A DNA stretch of 35,458 bases from Cytophagales bacterium (GTDB lineage: Bacteria > Bacteroidota > Bacteroidia > Cytophagales > Cyclobacteriaceae): the NCBI GenBank assembly GCA_022360875.1, contig JAKSBZ010000273.1, forward strand, positions 1 through 35,458, written 5' to 3'. Shown here piece by piece: positions 14,918 to 22,157 of this stretch; the stretch's first letter is position 1; every line of letters starts with the position of its first letter. Position numbers and translations under genes: made by a program. The notes under the pieces were generated by a model that was not told the DNA's origin, made no database searches, and saw only the letters and a list, made by a program, of their open reading frames with translations.

Positions 14918-14925
14918 CAAAGATA
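14918..14925 (-). promoter_or_regulatory. -7 box TATCTTTG, three bases before the kinase ATG
   Basis: Exact TAnnTTTG match followed by AGT and then the ATG at 14914. The transcription start should fall on or beside the start codon. No good -33 TTTG is visible. Confidence 0.55.
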
Positions 14926-15024
14926 GCTAGAAATAAATCATGAAGTTTCCGATTAACAATTTGTTTGGCAATGCGGACAACCGCACCCATTAAATGTAGA
15001 GAACAAATAATTTGTTTCCCATTA

Positions 15025-15050
15025 AAAAGAGCTGCTTGCGCAGCTCTTTT
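15025..15050 (-). terminator. strong terminator hairpin
   Basis: AAAAGAGCTGC (15025-15035), loop TTGC, GCAGCTCTTTT (15040-15050) form a perfect 11-bp stem. It is symmetric and could act in both directions, but the only candidate transcript reaching it comes from the minus strand. Confidence 0.85.
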
Positions 15051-15234
15051 AATATCAAAAAATAATAACTCCCACTTGCATCGTTTCCCAGTTCAAAAAA
15101 TATAACGTAGATAAAAAAAGTGCAGTTTTACATACAAAAAAAATATCAAACATTCTCTCCAGAAGCACTCCGACACAACCTTTTGCATCTACAGGCATTA
15201 AGCGAAACCTCAAGTGCTTGCACCCCTTTCTTTG
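15025..15234 (-). ncRNA. candidate structured small RNA of about 210 nt, 6S-like rod
   Basis: A perfect -7 box (15238-15245) and a strong terminator (15025-15050) bracket this stretch downstream of aroA. Reading the minus strand, distant segments pair in nested order: ATCAAAGAA with TTTTTTGAT at the two ends, CACTTG with CAAGTG, GTTTC with GAAAC, GTAGAT with ATCTAC, and GGAGTGC with GCACTTT (two G-U pairs). The result is one long interrupted rod with an internal bubble of about 11 by 10 nt, which is the general plan of 6S RNA, the global RNA polymerase regulator. No sequence signature of 6S was recognised, so this is inference. A 61-codon frame here starts at a TTG inside the promoter box and has no known domain. 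An sRNA is the better reading, though a short protein from the ATG at 15198 is possible. Confidence 0.5.
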
Positions 15235-15237
15235 ATT

Positions 15238-15245
15238 CAAAAATA
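15238..15245 (-). promoter_or_regulatory. -7 box TATTTTTG of the candidate small RNA
   Basis: Exact TAnnTTTG match. A TTTG (15270-15273) lies 24 nt upstream, a little further than the usual 19-21. It predicts an RNA start near 15232-15234. Confidence 0.5.
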
Positions 15246-15347
15246 TGTTTTTTTATTTAAAAAAAAAGCCAAATGCAAGTTCTTTATAGTTTTTCACTAA
15301 AAATGAAGGCGAACTATACAAATTTTTATCAAAAACAAGCCTGTTTA

Positions 15348-16565
15348 TCACAAACTCATCTTACTAAAATCACCCCAAAAAGCAGGATAGGATTTATTCA
15401 CAACGCATGGATCAAGAATCTGAAGATCTCTCCTCAACGCTAACGGTGCAAAAGCCATAGCCATTCGATGATCATCATAAGTTTCTATTACCAAATCCTG
15501 CATTTTGCTCCAGTCCAGCCCTGAAGCATCAAGCCGCCATTTACCGGAGTTTTCAATCAGTTTAACTCCGATCTTCAGCAGTTCCTGACTCAGTGCCGCT
15601 ACCCGATCAGTTTCCTTGATCCTAAGACTTTCCAGCCCCGTCATTTCAACCGAGCAACCCAGCGCCCCAGCCACAACAACAACGGTTTGCGCCAAATCCG
15701 GACAATCCGAAAAGTCTATTTTATCAATACCCCTTACGGGAATCTTGGTTAAAAGCACGCCGTCTTCATCAAACTCGGACCGAACTCCCAGCCGCTCCAT
15801 AATCCGCACAATCTCAATATCACCCTGCAAAGAATCCTTCCTAAGCCCTTTCAGCTTAATTTCAGCTTTTTCCGAAAGAGCAGCCACGCTGTACCAGTAG
15901 CTCGCTCCCGACCAGTCGGATTCCACTGAAAAGCTGTTTGCCTTGTATCCGCCGGGTTTAACAACTACCCTGGAATCATTTGCAAATGCGGCCTCAGCTC
16001 CGAATTTTCGCATCAATGAAAGCGTCATCTCTATATACGGCCTGCTGCCGACCTTGCCTTCCAGATCAAGGCACAAACCCATCGGCAGATTAGGCGCAAT
16101 CAGCAATAAAGCCGAAATATACTGACTGGAAACATCACCTCGAATCGAAAGCGAAGCCGTCTGCTGCTTTACGATTCCCCGAACCCTGAGCGGCGGAAAC
16201 CCGTCATCCTTTAGGTAAACCACTTCGGCGCCTAGCTCCCGAAGAGCGTCAACTAAAATACGGATCGGCCGCTCCTGCATGCGTTCAGTTCCCGTCATAA
16301 CTCTGACATCTGGCTGCAAGGCCGAATAAGCCGTCAGAAAACGCATAGTCGTTCCGGCGTCAAGCACATCCCAAACCTCATCGGCGCTCTGCAGCAAACG
16401 GATCATCGTCTGAGTATCTCTGGCTTCGGACAAATTGTCGAGCTCTACAGCTCCGGAAGCCAAAGCTTGAATTATCAGCGCCCGGTTGCTCTCGCTCTTA
16501 GAAGCGGGAAGCGAAATTTCAAGCCTGCCTGCAGACGGCCTGAAAGATAAATCTAAAGCATTCAT
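15348..16565 (-). CDS. aroA: EPSP synthase (3-phosphoshikimate 1-carboxyvinyltransferase)
   Basis: A 405-residue enzyme of the shikimate pathway that joins phosphoenolpyruvate to shikimate-3-phosphate. Motifs include the active-site SLPASKSESNRALIIQALA near residue 20, LDAGTTMRFLTAY in place of the classic GNAGT block, DVSSQYISALLL, and RIKETDRVAALSQELLKIG near the C-terminus. The length is slightly short for the family (about 425), as is usual in Bacteroidota. The ATG at 16565 is the obvious start. No good -7 box was found before it. It is separated from aroB by a plus-strand gene and a two-way terminator, so it is transcribed on its own. Confidence 0.95.
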   Translation of the reverse strand: MNALDLSFRPSAGRLEISLPASKSESNRALIIQALASGAVELDNLSEARDTQTMIRLLQSADEVWDVLDAGTTMRFLTAYSALQPDVRVMTGTERMQERPIRILVDALRELGAEVVYLKDDGFPPLRVRGIVKQQTASLSIRGDVSSQYISALLLIAPNLPMGLCLDLEGKVGSRPYIEMTLSLMRKFGAEAAFANDSRVVVKPGGYKANSFSVESDWSGASYWYSVAALSEKAEIKLKGLRKDSLQGDIEIVRIMERLGVRSEFDEDGVLLTKIPVRGIDKIDFSDCPDLAQTVVVVAGALGCSVEMTGLESLRIKETDRVAALSQELLKIGVKLIENSGKWRLDASGLDWSKMQDLVIETYDDHRMAMAFAPLALRRDLQILDPCVVNKSYPAFWGDFSKMSL

Positions 16566-16818
16566 TTTTTATTAACAGTTAATAAAGTCGCAATAAAAAT
16601 TCTCAAAGCTCTTTTACGACAAACCAGCAAATCACCCCTTCAGTCTCCATATAAATCCAACTCATTCAAACAATATTAAGATTGTCATTCTCTGATAAAC
16701 GCAAGACAATTCTGTCTTATAAAGAAACTTACTTCACGGAGAAGAACCTGTCTTTTTGAAGCAGAACAATGTGATTGCCGGCGCATTAATTTAATAAGAA
16801 ATTCAAGCTCTTTTCAGT
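16566..16818. other. intergenic region between divergent aroA and a small gene
   Basis: It contains a copy of the 14-mer repeat (16592-16605) and two competing short hairpins: ATTGTC (16681-16686) with GACAAT, or AAGACA (16703-16708) with TGTCTT (16713-16718). No promoter matching the consensus is seen in either direction. Confidence 0.35.
16592..16605 (+). repeat. copy 3 of the 14-mer AATAAAAATTCTCA
   Basis: Identical to 3487-3500 and 12828-12841. It lies about 30 nt upstream of the aroA start codon. Confidence 0.4.
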
Positions 16819-16992
16819 ATGAACAAAAAATCAACACAAATTATCGCAGCAAGCATTATTCTGGGCGGACTAGTCGGAATCGGGGCTACAACTTGGTACT
16901 ACCTTATGAAAAAAGAAAAAGGAAACTGTTGCCATTCCTTTTTCGATTGTTTTAACACAGAAAAAAAAACAGAGACAAAAGAGAAATCTTAA
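16819..16992 (+). CDS. 57-residue single-span membrane protein, function unknown
   Basis: A short plus-strand gene between two minus-strand aro genes: ATG at 16819, TAA at 16990-16992. The protein opens MNKKSTQIIAAS, has one glycine-rich hydrophobic helix (IIAASIILGGLVGIGATTWY, about residues 8-27), then KKEKGNCCHSFFDCF with three cysteines, and a charged tail (EKKTETKEKS). The helix resembles the GxxG-rich helix of YtxH-like small stress proteins, but no family can be assigned. The cysteines follow a charged patch and could bind metal or be lipidated only if topology allowed; that is speculation. A strong terminator follows 25 nt after the stop codon, supporting a real transcript. No consensus promoter was found. 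Confidence 0.6.
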   Translation: MNKKSTQIIAASIILGGLVGIGATTWYYLMKKEKGNCCHSFFDCFNTEKKTETKEKS

Positions 16993-17016
16993 TTTAAGAC
17001 TGTTTTTTCCGCGACT

Positions 17017-17049
17017 AAAAAAGTTAAGCAGCCTGCGCTTAACTTTTTT
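17017..17049. terminator. bidirectional terminator between the small gene and aroB
   Basis: AAAAAAGTTAAGC (17017-17029) and GCTTAACTTTTTT (17037-17049) form a perfect 13-bp stem with a 7-nt loop and U runs in both directions. It abuts the aroB stop codon (17048-17050) and ends both genes. Confidence 0.9.
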
Positions 17050-18079
17050 ATTTTAAATAATACCTTAAACTATCCAAAATCATCTCCTTGTTCAGCGGTT
17101 GATGGTAATTGGCTTGTCCAATTTTTTCAAGAAGTGACGCATACACAATCTGCCCTTCATTTTTTTTGTCTTGCAAACAGTTGCTGTACACCGGCTCAAG
17201 CTCACCTTCTTCCAACGCAATTCGCGGATAAAACGAATCCAAATGCTGCTCAATTTCTTTTAGTTCCTCTGCAGTCAAATATCCCAGCTTGAAAGACAAA
17301 TACGACTCGCATATCATTCCAAGCGCCACAGCTTCACCGTGAAGCACCTTGCGGTCTGTATGAAGCAGATGGCTTTCAACCGCATGGCCTATCGTGTGAC
17401 CAAAATTTAGGATTTTGCGCAAACCCTGCTCCGTAGGATCTTCTGCAACCACGCCTTCTTTGATTTTCACCGAATAAGGAACAACCTCCAGCCAGTCCAG
17501 CGACTCAAAACTGCTCGATCTCAATTCGCTCCATTGCTTGCGGTCGGCAATCAGCGCATGTTTGACCACTTCGGCAAAACCGGAACGCAATTCCCGGCCG
17601 GGCAGTGTGCGAAAAAACTCCGGCGAGATAATGACCGCTTCAGGCGTTTTGAAAAATCCTATATGGTTTTTAAAAGCACCGAAGTCAATTCCGAGCTTTC
17701 CGCCTACACTTGCATCCACCTGCGACAACAGTGTAGTCGGCACATTTACGAAACGAATTCCGCGCTTGTAAGCCGCGGCGCAAAATCCTCCCATGTCGCC
17801 GATAACGCCGCCGCCGAGATTCAGCACCATCGATTTGCGGTCAAAAGCGGCATCGGTCATAGCCTGCCATATCTTTTCACAAGTCGACAGGGTTTTGTTT
17901 TCCTCTCCGCTTTTTATTTCAACAAGAATATGATTTGGGCAAACATCCTTTATGAGCGGATAGCAAAAAGCCTTGGTGTTCTCGTCCACAATCACCGCAA
18001 GCTGGGTGTAGCTCTGCGATTCCAAAAAAGACGCCAGCGTTCCCCGAACGTCGGCTGTCACTTGTATGACTGTACTCAT
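17048..18079 (-). CDS. aroB: 3-dehydroquinate synthase
   Basis: A 343-residue NAD- and metal-dependent enzyme that converts DAHP to 3-dehydroquinate, the second shikimate step. Motifs include the NAD-binding NLGGGVIGDMGGFCAAAYKR, VPTTLLSQVDASVGGKLGID, metal-ligand LNFGHTIGHAVE and LHGEAVALGM. I start at ATG 18079 (MSTVIQVTADVRG); the longer frame starts at a TTG six bases upstream. It follows the DAHP synthase gene by 45 nt and is probably cotranscribed with it. A perfect hairpin fills most of that gap and ends about ten bases before this ATG, so expression of aroB may be set apart from that of the upstream gene. Confidence 0.95.
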   Translation of the reverse strand: MSTVIQVTADVRGTLASFLESQSYTQLAVIVDENTKAFCYPLIKDVCPNHILVEIKSGEENKTLSTCEKIWQAMTDAAFDRKSMVLNLGGGVIGDMGGFCAAAYKRGIRFVNVPTTLLSQVDASVGGKLGIDFGAFKNHIGFFKTPEAVIISPEFFRTLPGRELRSGFAEVVKHALIADRKQWSELRSSSFESLDWLEVVPYSVKIKEGVVAEDPTEQGLRKILNFGHTIGHAVESHLLHTDRKVLHGEAVALGMICESYLSFKLGYLTAEELKEIEQHLDSFYPRIALEEGELEPVYSNCLQDKKNEGQIVYASLLEKIGQANYHQPLNKEMILDSLRYYLK

Positions 18080-18089
18080 AGGCAAGATA

Positions 18090-18117
18090 AGCAGCGGCTT
18101 TTCAAAAAGCCGCTGCT
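18090..18117 (-). promoter_or_regulatory. perfect 13-bp hairpin just upstream of aroB
   Basis: On either strand AGCAGCGGCTTTT and AAAAGCCGCTGCT pair around two bases. On the minus strand it ends ten bases before the aroB ATG and is followed by TATCTTGCC, which partly resembles a -7 box. It lacks a U run after the stem, so it is not a standard terminator. It may be a stability or processing element, or a translational block. Confidence 0.6.
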
Positions 18118-18124
18118 GTTTATG

Positions 18125-19219
18125 TTATACGTCCGCCTCTTTTTTTGCCATTATGTTCATCTGACGCTTGATTGAAGACTCGTGAATCTGGTTGAACACT
18201 GCTTCCATCAGCTCATGGTCCAAGTTCAGCTCATCGGCCCACTCAGAACGCGTTTTCAAAATTTCGTTCCAGCGGTTTATCTGGAAAACCGTCACGTTGC
18301 TCTTTTTCTTGAAAGCGCCGATTTGGTCCACCACGGCCATTCTCTCTGCCACCAGATCGAAAATTTCGCGGTCAAGCTGGTCAATTTTCTCGCGCAGCTC
18401 CACCAAATGCGAATTGAACTCTTTGTCGGCCACACCCTTTGTCGGGATTCTCAGCTGGTCAACAATCTCTTTAAGCCTCGAAGGCGTAACCTGCTGCGAG
18501 GCATCACTCCAAGCTTCCGACGGGTTGCAGTGCGACTCAATCATCAGCCCGTCAAAGTTGATGTCCATAGCCTTCTGAGACAGCTCCGGAACCAGCTCGC
18601 GAACTCCGGCTATATGGCTCGGATCACAGATAATCGGAAGCTCAGGGAACTCGCGCTTCAACTCGAGCGGCAGCTGCCAAGACGGAACATTTCTGAATTT
18701 GGTTTTCTTGTGGGATGAAAATCCGCGGTGAATCGCTGCCAGTTTAGTAATACCGGCGCCTGCCAAACGCTCCAACGCTCCGATCCACAGAGCCAGATCA
18801 GGATTAATCGGGTTTTTCACCAACACAGGAATATCCACCCCTTTCAGTGAATCGGCAATTTCCTGCATGGTAAACGGATTCACGCTTGAGCGCGCGCCCA
18901 CCCAAAGAATATCAATGCCGTACCTGAGAGCCAGCTGCACATGCTCGGCATTGGCCACCTCAACGGCAAATTTAACATCAGCCGGTACTTGCTGACGAAT
19001 TTTCTGAAACCACTGCAGGGCCTCCTCTCCTTTTCCTTCAAAAGAACCCGGGCGCGTACGCGGTTTCCAAACTCCTGCTCGGATAATCTTAACACCGTTG
19101 GCAACCAATGCCAAAGCGGTTTCTGTCAATTGCTCTTCGGTCTCAGCGCTGCACGGTCCGGCAATCAGGAGTGGTTGATCTGGAACCGGGTTCCAGTTTT
19201 CTAACATTTCAATTTGCAT
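18125..19219 (-). CDS. bifunctional DAHP synthase / chorismate mutase
   Basis: A 364-residue fusion. Residues about 1-260 form a type I-beta DAHP synthase (PLLIAGPCSAETEEQLTE, IIRAGVWKPRTRPGSFEGKG, FAVEVANAEHVQLAL, AIHRGFSSHKKTKFRNVPSW, ICDPSHIAGVRELVP). It condenses PEP with erythrose-4-phosphate. Residues about 275-350 are an AroQ-type chorismate mutase (HLVELREKIDQLDREIFDLV, then AERMAVVDQIGAFKKKSNV). This order is common in Bacteroidota and lets the mutase domain act as a prephenate-sensing regulator of the synthase. The start is ATG 19219; ATG 19207 is an alternative. A consensus -7 box about 45 nt upstream supports transcription from here through aroB. Confidence 0.94.
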   Translation of the reverse strand: MQIEMLENWNPVPDQPLLIAGPCSAETEEQLTETALALVANGVKIIRAGVWKPRTRPGSFEGKGEEALQWFQKIRQQVPADVKFAVEVANAEHVQLALRYGIDILWVGARSSVNPFTMQEIADSLKGVDIPVLVKNPINPDLALWIGALERLAGAGITKLAAIHRGFSSHKKTKFRNVPSWQLPLELKREFPELPIICDPSHIAGVRELVPELSQKAMDINFDGLMIESHCNPSEAWSDASQQVTPSRLKEIVDQLRIPTKGVADKEFNSHLVELREKIDQLDREIFDLVAERMAVVDQIGAFKKKSNVTVFQINRWNEILKTRSEWADELNLDHELMEAVFNQIHESSIKRQMNIMAKKEADV

Positions 19220-19265
19220 GGTACTGACTTTAATATTATATTATCATATCTAACAACAGATCCTA

Positions 19266-19273
19266 CAAAGATA
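19266..19273 (-). promoter_or_regulatory. -7 box TATCTTTG of the DAHP synthase-aroB unit
   Basis: Exact TAnnTTTG match. The transcript would start near 19262, leaving a leader of about 43 nt. The leader holds only a three-codon mini-frame and no attenuator-like aromatic codon run. Confidence 0.55.
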
Positions 19274-19344
19274 TGAATGAAATTTTTTTTGTGAAATAAG
19301 AAACCAATATAGATTATTCCACTATTGAAAACAAACTACCCGCC

Positions 19345-20532
19345 ATGAATTTGAATAAGGAGCTGCTTATGAATTTCGACAACACAGAGGTCGCTTTTGC
19401 CACACATTCAGACCAGGAACTGAAAGAAAGCCTTTTTCTCTTCAACGCCATGAGTTCGCCGACTCTGGTAAAAATTGGAACAGCAATGCTTAGCGCCGCA
19501 TTTAAACTGCATCTGCCTGTAAAAGGCATCGTTAAAGCAACTCTGTTCAAGCATTTCTGCGGAGGAGAATCCATCAAAAACTGCCAGCAAACCATCGACA
19601 GGCTTTTCAAACACAACATCGGAACGATACTGGATTTCTCGGTGGAAGGAGCCGACGACGAAGAAAGCTTTGACGAAGCGCTGGAGGAAACTCTGAAAAA
19701 CATTCAGAAAGCCCGTAACAATCCCAAAATCCCTTTTTGCGTTTTTAAACCCACCGGTCTCGCTTCAGCCCGGCTGCTCGAAAAAATACAGCTCAGGCAA
19801 AGCCTCAGCACGGACGAGACGCGCGCTTTCCAACGGATTCGAGAGCGGTTCGATACAGCCTGCCAAACCGCTTTCGAAAACGATGTAGCGCTTTTCGTAG
19901 ACGCAGAAGACAGCTGGTACCAAGATCCGATTGACCAGCTGACCTATGAGATGATGGAAAAATACAACCGAAAAAAAGCCATTGTCTACAACACGTATCA
20001 GATGTACAAAAAAAACATGCTGGAAAAAATTGAAAATGCATGGAAAGAAGCGCAGGAAAAGGGCTACCATATAGGCGCCAAACTGGTACGCGGAGCATAT
20101 ATGGAAATTGAGCGCGAGCGCGCGGCCAAAATGGGTTATGAGGATCCGATTATGCCTACACTGGAAGACACGCACCGGCAGTTCAACGATGGTATTCGTT
20201 TCTGTACCGAACACATCGAACACATGGCTTTGGCTTGTTGCTCTCACAACGAAGAAAGCAACAGACTGCTGACAGAACTCATTGAAGAAAACGAATACTC
20301 TCCCGCCGACAGCCGCTTCTTTTTTGCACAGCTGTTCGGAATGAGCAACCACATTTCATTCAATCTGGCCAAGGAAGGCTACAATGTAGCTAAATACGTC
20401 CCTTACGGCCCCGTAGCTAAAACACTTCCCTATCTTTTCAGAAGAGCCGAAGAAAACACATCGATCGCCGGGCAGTCGGGACGAGAACTGACCCTGATAC
20501 GCGCCGAAATCAAAAGAAGAAAACTCAAATAG
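19345..20532 (+). CDS. proline dehydrogenase, single-domain
   Basis: A 395-residue FAD enzyme that oxidises proline to pyrroline-5-carboxylate. It corresponds to the PRODH barrel of PutA without the P5C dehydrogenase domain, as is usual in Bacteroidota. Key blocks are VDAEDSWYQDPID, VYNTYQMYKKNMLEK, GAKLVRGAYMEIERERA, FFAQLFGMSNHISFNLAK, YNVAKYVPYGPV and LPYLFRRAEENTS with the substrate-binding arginine pair, ending in AGQSGRELTLIRAEIKRR. The start is ATG 19345; ATG 19369 is also possible. P5C dehydrogenase is not adjacent. It is divergent from the DAHP synthase gene, with 125 nt between them and no clear plus-strand promoter. Confidence 0.93.
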   Translation: MNLNKELLMNFDNTEVAFATHSDQELKESLFLFNAMSSPTLVKIGTAMLSAAFKLHLPVKGIVKATLFKHFCGGESIKNCQQTIDRLFKHNIGTILDFSVEGADDEESFDEALEETLKNIQKARNNPKIPFCVFKPTGLASARLLEKIQLRQSLSTDETRAFQRIRERFDTACQTAFENDVALFVDAEDSWYQDPIDQLTYEMMEKYNRKKAIVYNTYQMYKKNMLEKIENAWKEAQEKGYHIGAKLVRGAYMEIERERAAKMGYEDPIMPTLEDTHRQFNDGIRFCTEHIEHMALACCSHNEESNRLLTELIEENEYSPADSRFFFAQLFGMSNHISFNLAKEGYNVAKYVPYGPVAKTLPYLFRRAEENTSIAGQSGRELTLIRAEIKRRKLK

Positions 20533-20577
20533 AACGCTCTTCATTGACAGCATCACATCCGCACTAACCTGCCGGCC

Positions 20578-20598
20578 TTGTATTTCAACTAAATACAA
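20578..20598 (+). terminator. AT-rich hairpin after proline dehydrogenase
   Basis: TTGTATTT and AAATACAA form a perfect 8-bp stem around CAACT, followed by TTTGTTT. It may end the proline dehydrogenase transcript, but the stem is weak. Confidence 0.35.
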
Positions 20599-20705
20599 TT
20601 TGTTTCCCCGTATAAAACAGCAATGGCTGCACAATCGGCCAAGCATCCGAGTTTTCTGCACAGCATTTATTTCTTTAGCAAACCTATTGCTTATTTTTTT
20701 TGTAT

Positions 20706-21587
20706 ATGAATCGAAAAACATTCTTCAAGAAAACCTTAACCCTAACCACTGGCCTGTTAATGCACCAATCCCTTTTTTCCGGAGATAAAATCGGAAGACT
20801 GCGTTTCGGACTAGTTACCGATTCCCACTATGCCGAACGCCCAGACCGCCCCAAGCGGTTTTATAAACAATCTCTAGAAAAAATGAAGCATTTTGCCGAG
20901 CATATGAATAAGGAAAACCTTGAGTTCGTTCTTCATATGGGAGACATAAAAGACGAGAATACACAGCCAACTGAACAAAGCACACTTCAATATCTGAAGC
21001 AAATCGAAGATACTTTTCAACTATACAAAGGCAAAACTTATCACGCCATAGGCAACCACGATGTTGACAGCATCACAAAAAAACAGTTTCTGGACCATAT
21101 CACCAATTCAGATATTCCAAAAAACCGGTCCTTCTACTCATTTGACTGCTGCGGTTTTCACCTGATTGTCCTTGACGGCTGCTTCAACCCCGACGGCAGC
21201 ACCTATGCTCCCGGAAATTTCACGTGGGACCAATCCGCCATTCCTCCTGCACAGCTGCGCTGGCTGCAAAAAGACCTGAAGCGCACTTCGCTACCAACGC
21301 TTATTTTCTGCCACCAACTGCTCTTTTACAACGACGGACACACACTGCACAACGCTTCTGAAGTTCGAAAAATACTTGAGGAAAGCCGGAAAGTGCTCGC
21401 CGTATTCCAGGGCCATATACACAGAGAACTGCAGGAAAACATCAACGGCATTCACTACTGCTCGTTCAACGGAATGGTAGACAAGCAGGGGGCCGAAGGC
21501 AACAGTTACATGATCGTAGAATGCACTGCCGAAACAATACAGATTCACGGATATTACAATGCCTCCAGTCGCTTGGCCGCTGTATAA
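20706..21587 (+). CDS. calcineurin-like metallophosphoesterase, probably exported
   Basis: A 293-residue protein. The N-terminus NRKTFFKKTLTLTTGLL has an RK in the position of the twin arginines and resembles a weak Tat leader. The metallophosphoesterase fold shows LVTDSHYAE, VLHMGDIKDEN, AIGNHDVDS, IFCHQLLF and FQGHIHRELQ, which are all five metal- and phosphate-binding motifs (D-x-H, GDxxD/E, GNHD/E, H, GHxH). Substrate is unknown; relatives act on nucleotides, phospholipids or phosphate esters. The start is ATG 20706. A TTTG lies directly before its TAT-ATG, in a long T run, and may be part of the promoter. It stands alone. Confidence 0.85.
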   Translation: MNRKTFFKKTLTLTTGLLMHQSLFSGDKIGRLRFGLVTDSHYAERPDRPKRFYKQSLEKMKHFAEHMNKENLEFVLHMGDIKDENTQPTEQSTLQYLKQIEDTFQLYKGKTYHAIGNHDVDSITKKQFLDHITNSDIPKNRSFYSFDCCGFHLIVLDGCFNPDGSTYAPGNFTWDQSAIPPAQLRWLQKDLKRTSLPTLIFCHQLLFYNDGHTLHNASEVRKILEESRKVLAVFQGHIHRELQENINGIHYCSFNGMVDKQGAEGNSYMIVECTAETIQIHGYYNASSRLAAV

Positions 21588-21594
21588 GCAGCTC

Positions 21595-21635
21595 ATCAAG
21601 AAACGAAAAACCACCCGTAACTTTCGTTTCTTGAT
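21595..21635. other. perfect 14-bp inverted repeat between convergent genes
   Basis: ATCAAGAAACGAAA (21595-21608) and TTTCGTTTCTTGAT (21622-21635) around a 13-nt loop. No U run follows on either strand. It probably protects mRNA ends or terminates transcription for both neighbours. Confidence 0.5.
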
Positions 21636-21659
21636 TGAGACTGCCCAAACATCTTTCTT

Positions 21660-22046
21660 TTATAATTTCTTTGCTTTCTTAATCACCTTCTTGCCCGTAA
21701 CGTTCATATCGCCATCAGGAGTTGAAACGGTTCCGTCGAATTTATTGTCTTTTACTGTTACTTTTACCGAGATGTAATCGTAATCGATATACAGTCCGAA
21801 TTTCAAAACATCTTCCTCGAAAACCACATTTTTCAAGTCAATTTTGCAGCCGTCAGAAAACTTAGCTTCTCCAGCCAACTTACCGTCTTTTTCGCTGATC
21901 ACAATTGTTCCTCTGTCGTAGCCGTAAGCTTCCGCCATAGGCGCATCGTATGCCCACTCTCCAACGACTTTCTGTTTTTCACTCGACAACACTTCCTGAG
22001 CGATTCCCGCCACAAAGAAACAAACAAGCATTACTAACTTTTTCAT
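21660..22046 (-). CDS. small secreted beta-rich protein, unknown function
   Basis: A 128-residue protein with a clear signal peptide (MKKLVMLVCFFVAGIAQEVL, cleavage around residue 20-22). The mature part begins KQKVVGEWAYDAP and alternates short strands with turns (GTIVISEKDGKLAGEAKF, DYDYISVKVTVKDNKFDGTV, STPDGDMNVTGKK). This pattern resembles lipocalin-like or other small beta-barrel proteins of Bacteroidota that respond to an unknown ligand. There is one cysteine in the mature part. A lysine-rich tail (VIKKAKKL) ends it. The LytTR regulator gene lies 111 nt upstream on the same strand, so it may be a target or partner, but that is only placement. Confidence 0.7.
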   Translation of the reverse strand: MKKLVMLVCFFVAGIAQEVLSSEKQKVVGEWAYDAPMAEAYGYDRGTIVISEKDGKLAGEAKFSDGCKIDLKNVVFEEDVLKFGLYIDYDYISVKVTVKDNKFDGTVSTPDGDMNVTGKKVIKKAKKL

Positions 22047-22157
22047 AAATACAGATTTTTAAAAGTTTACTGAATAATCAAGCTTTTCAAGCCCGACCGA
22101 AAGCAAACATCAACAATCCAAGTTAGCACTGCAAATTAAAAGGATAAACACTCCTAT

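Noticed and set aside
15055-15240. Minus-strand open frame of 61 codons before the strong terminator
   Set aside because: It begins at a TTG that is part of the -7 promoter box, has no known domain, and overlaps a region better explained as a structured RNA. A shorter form from ATG 15198 remains possible.
20356-20721. Minus-strand open frame of 121 codons across the end of proline dehydrogenase
   Set aside because: It lies antisense to conserved FAD-binding codons of proline dehydrogenase and has no domain.
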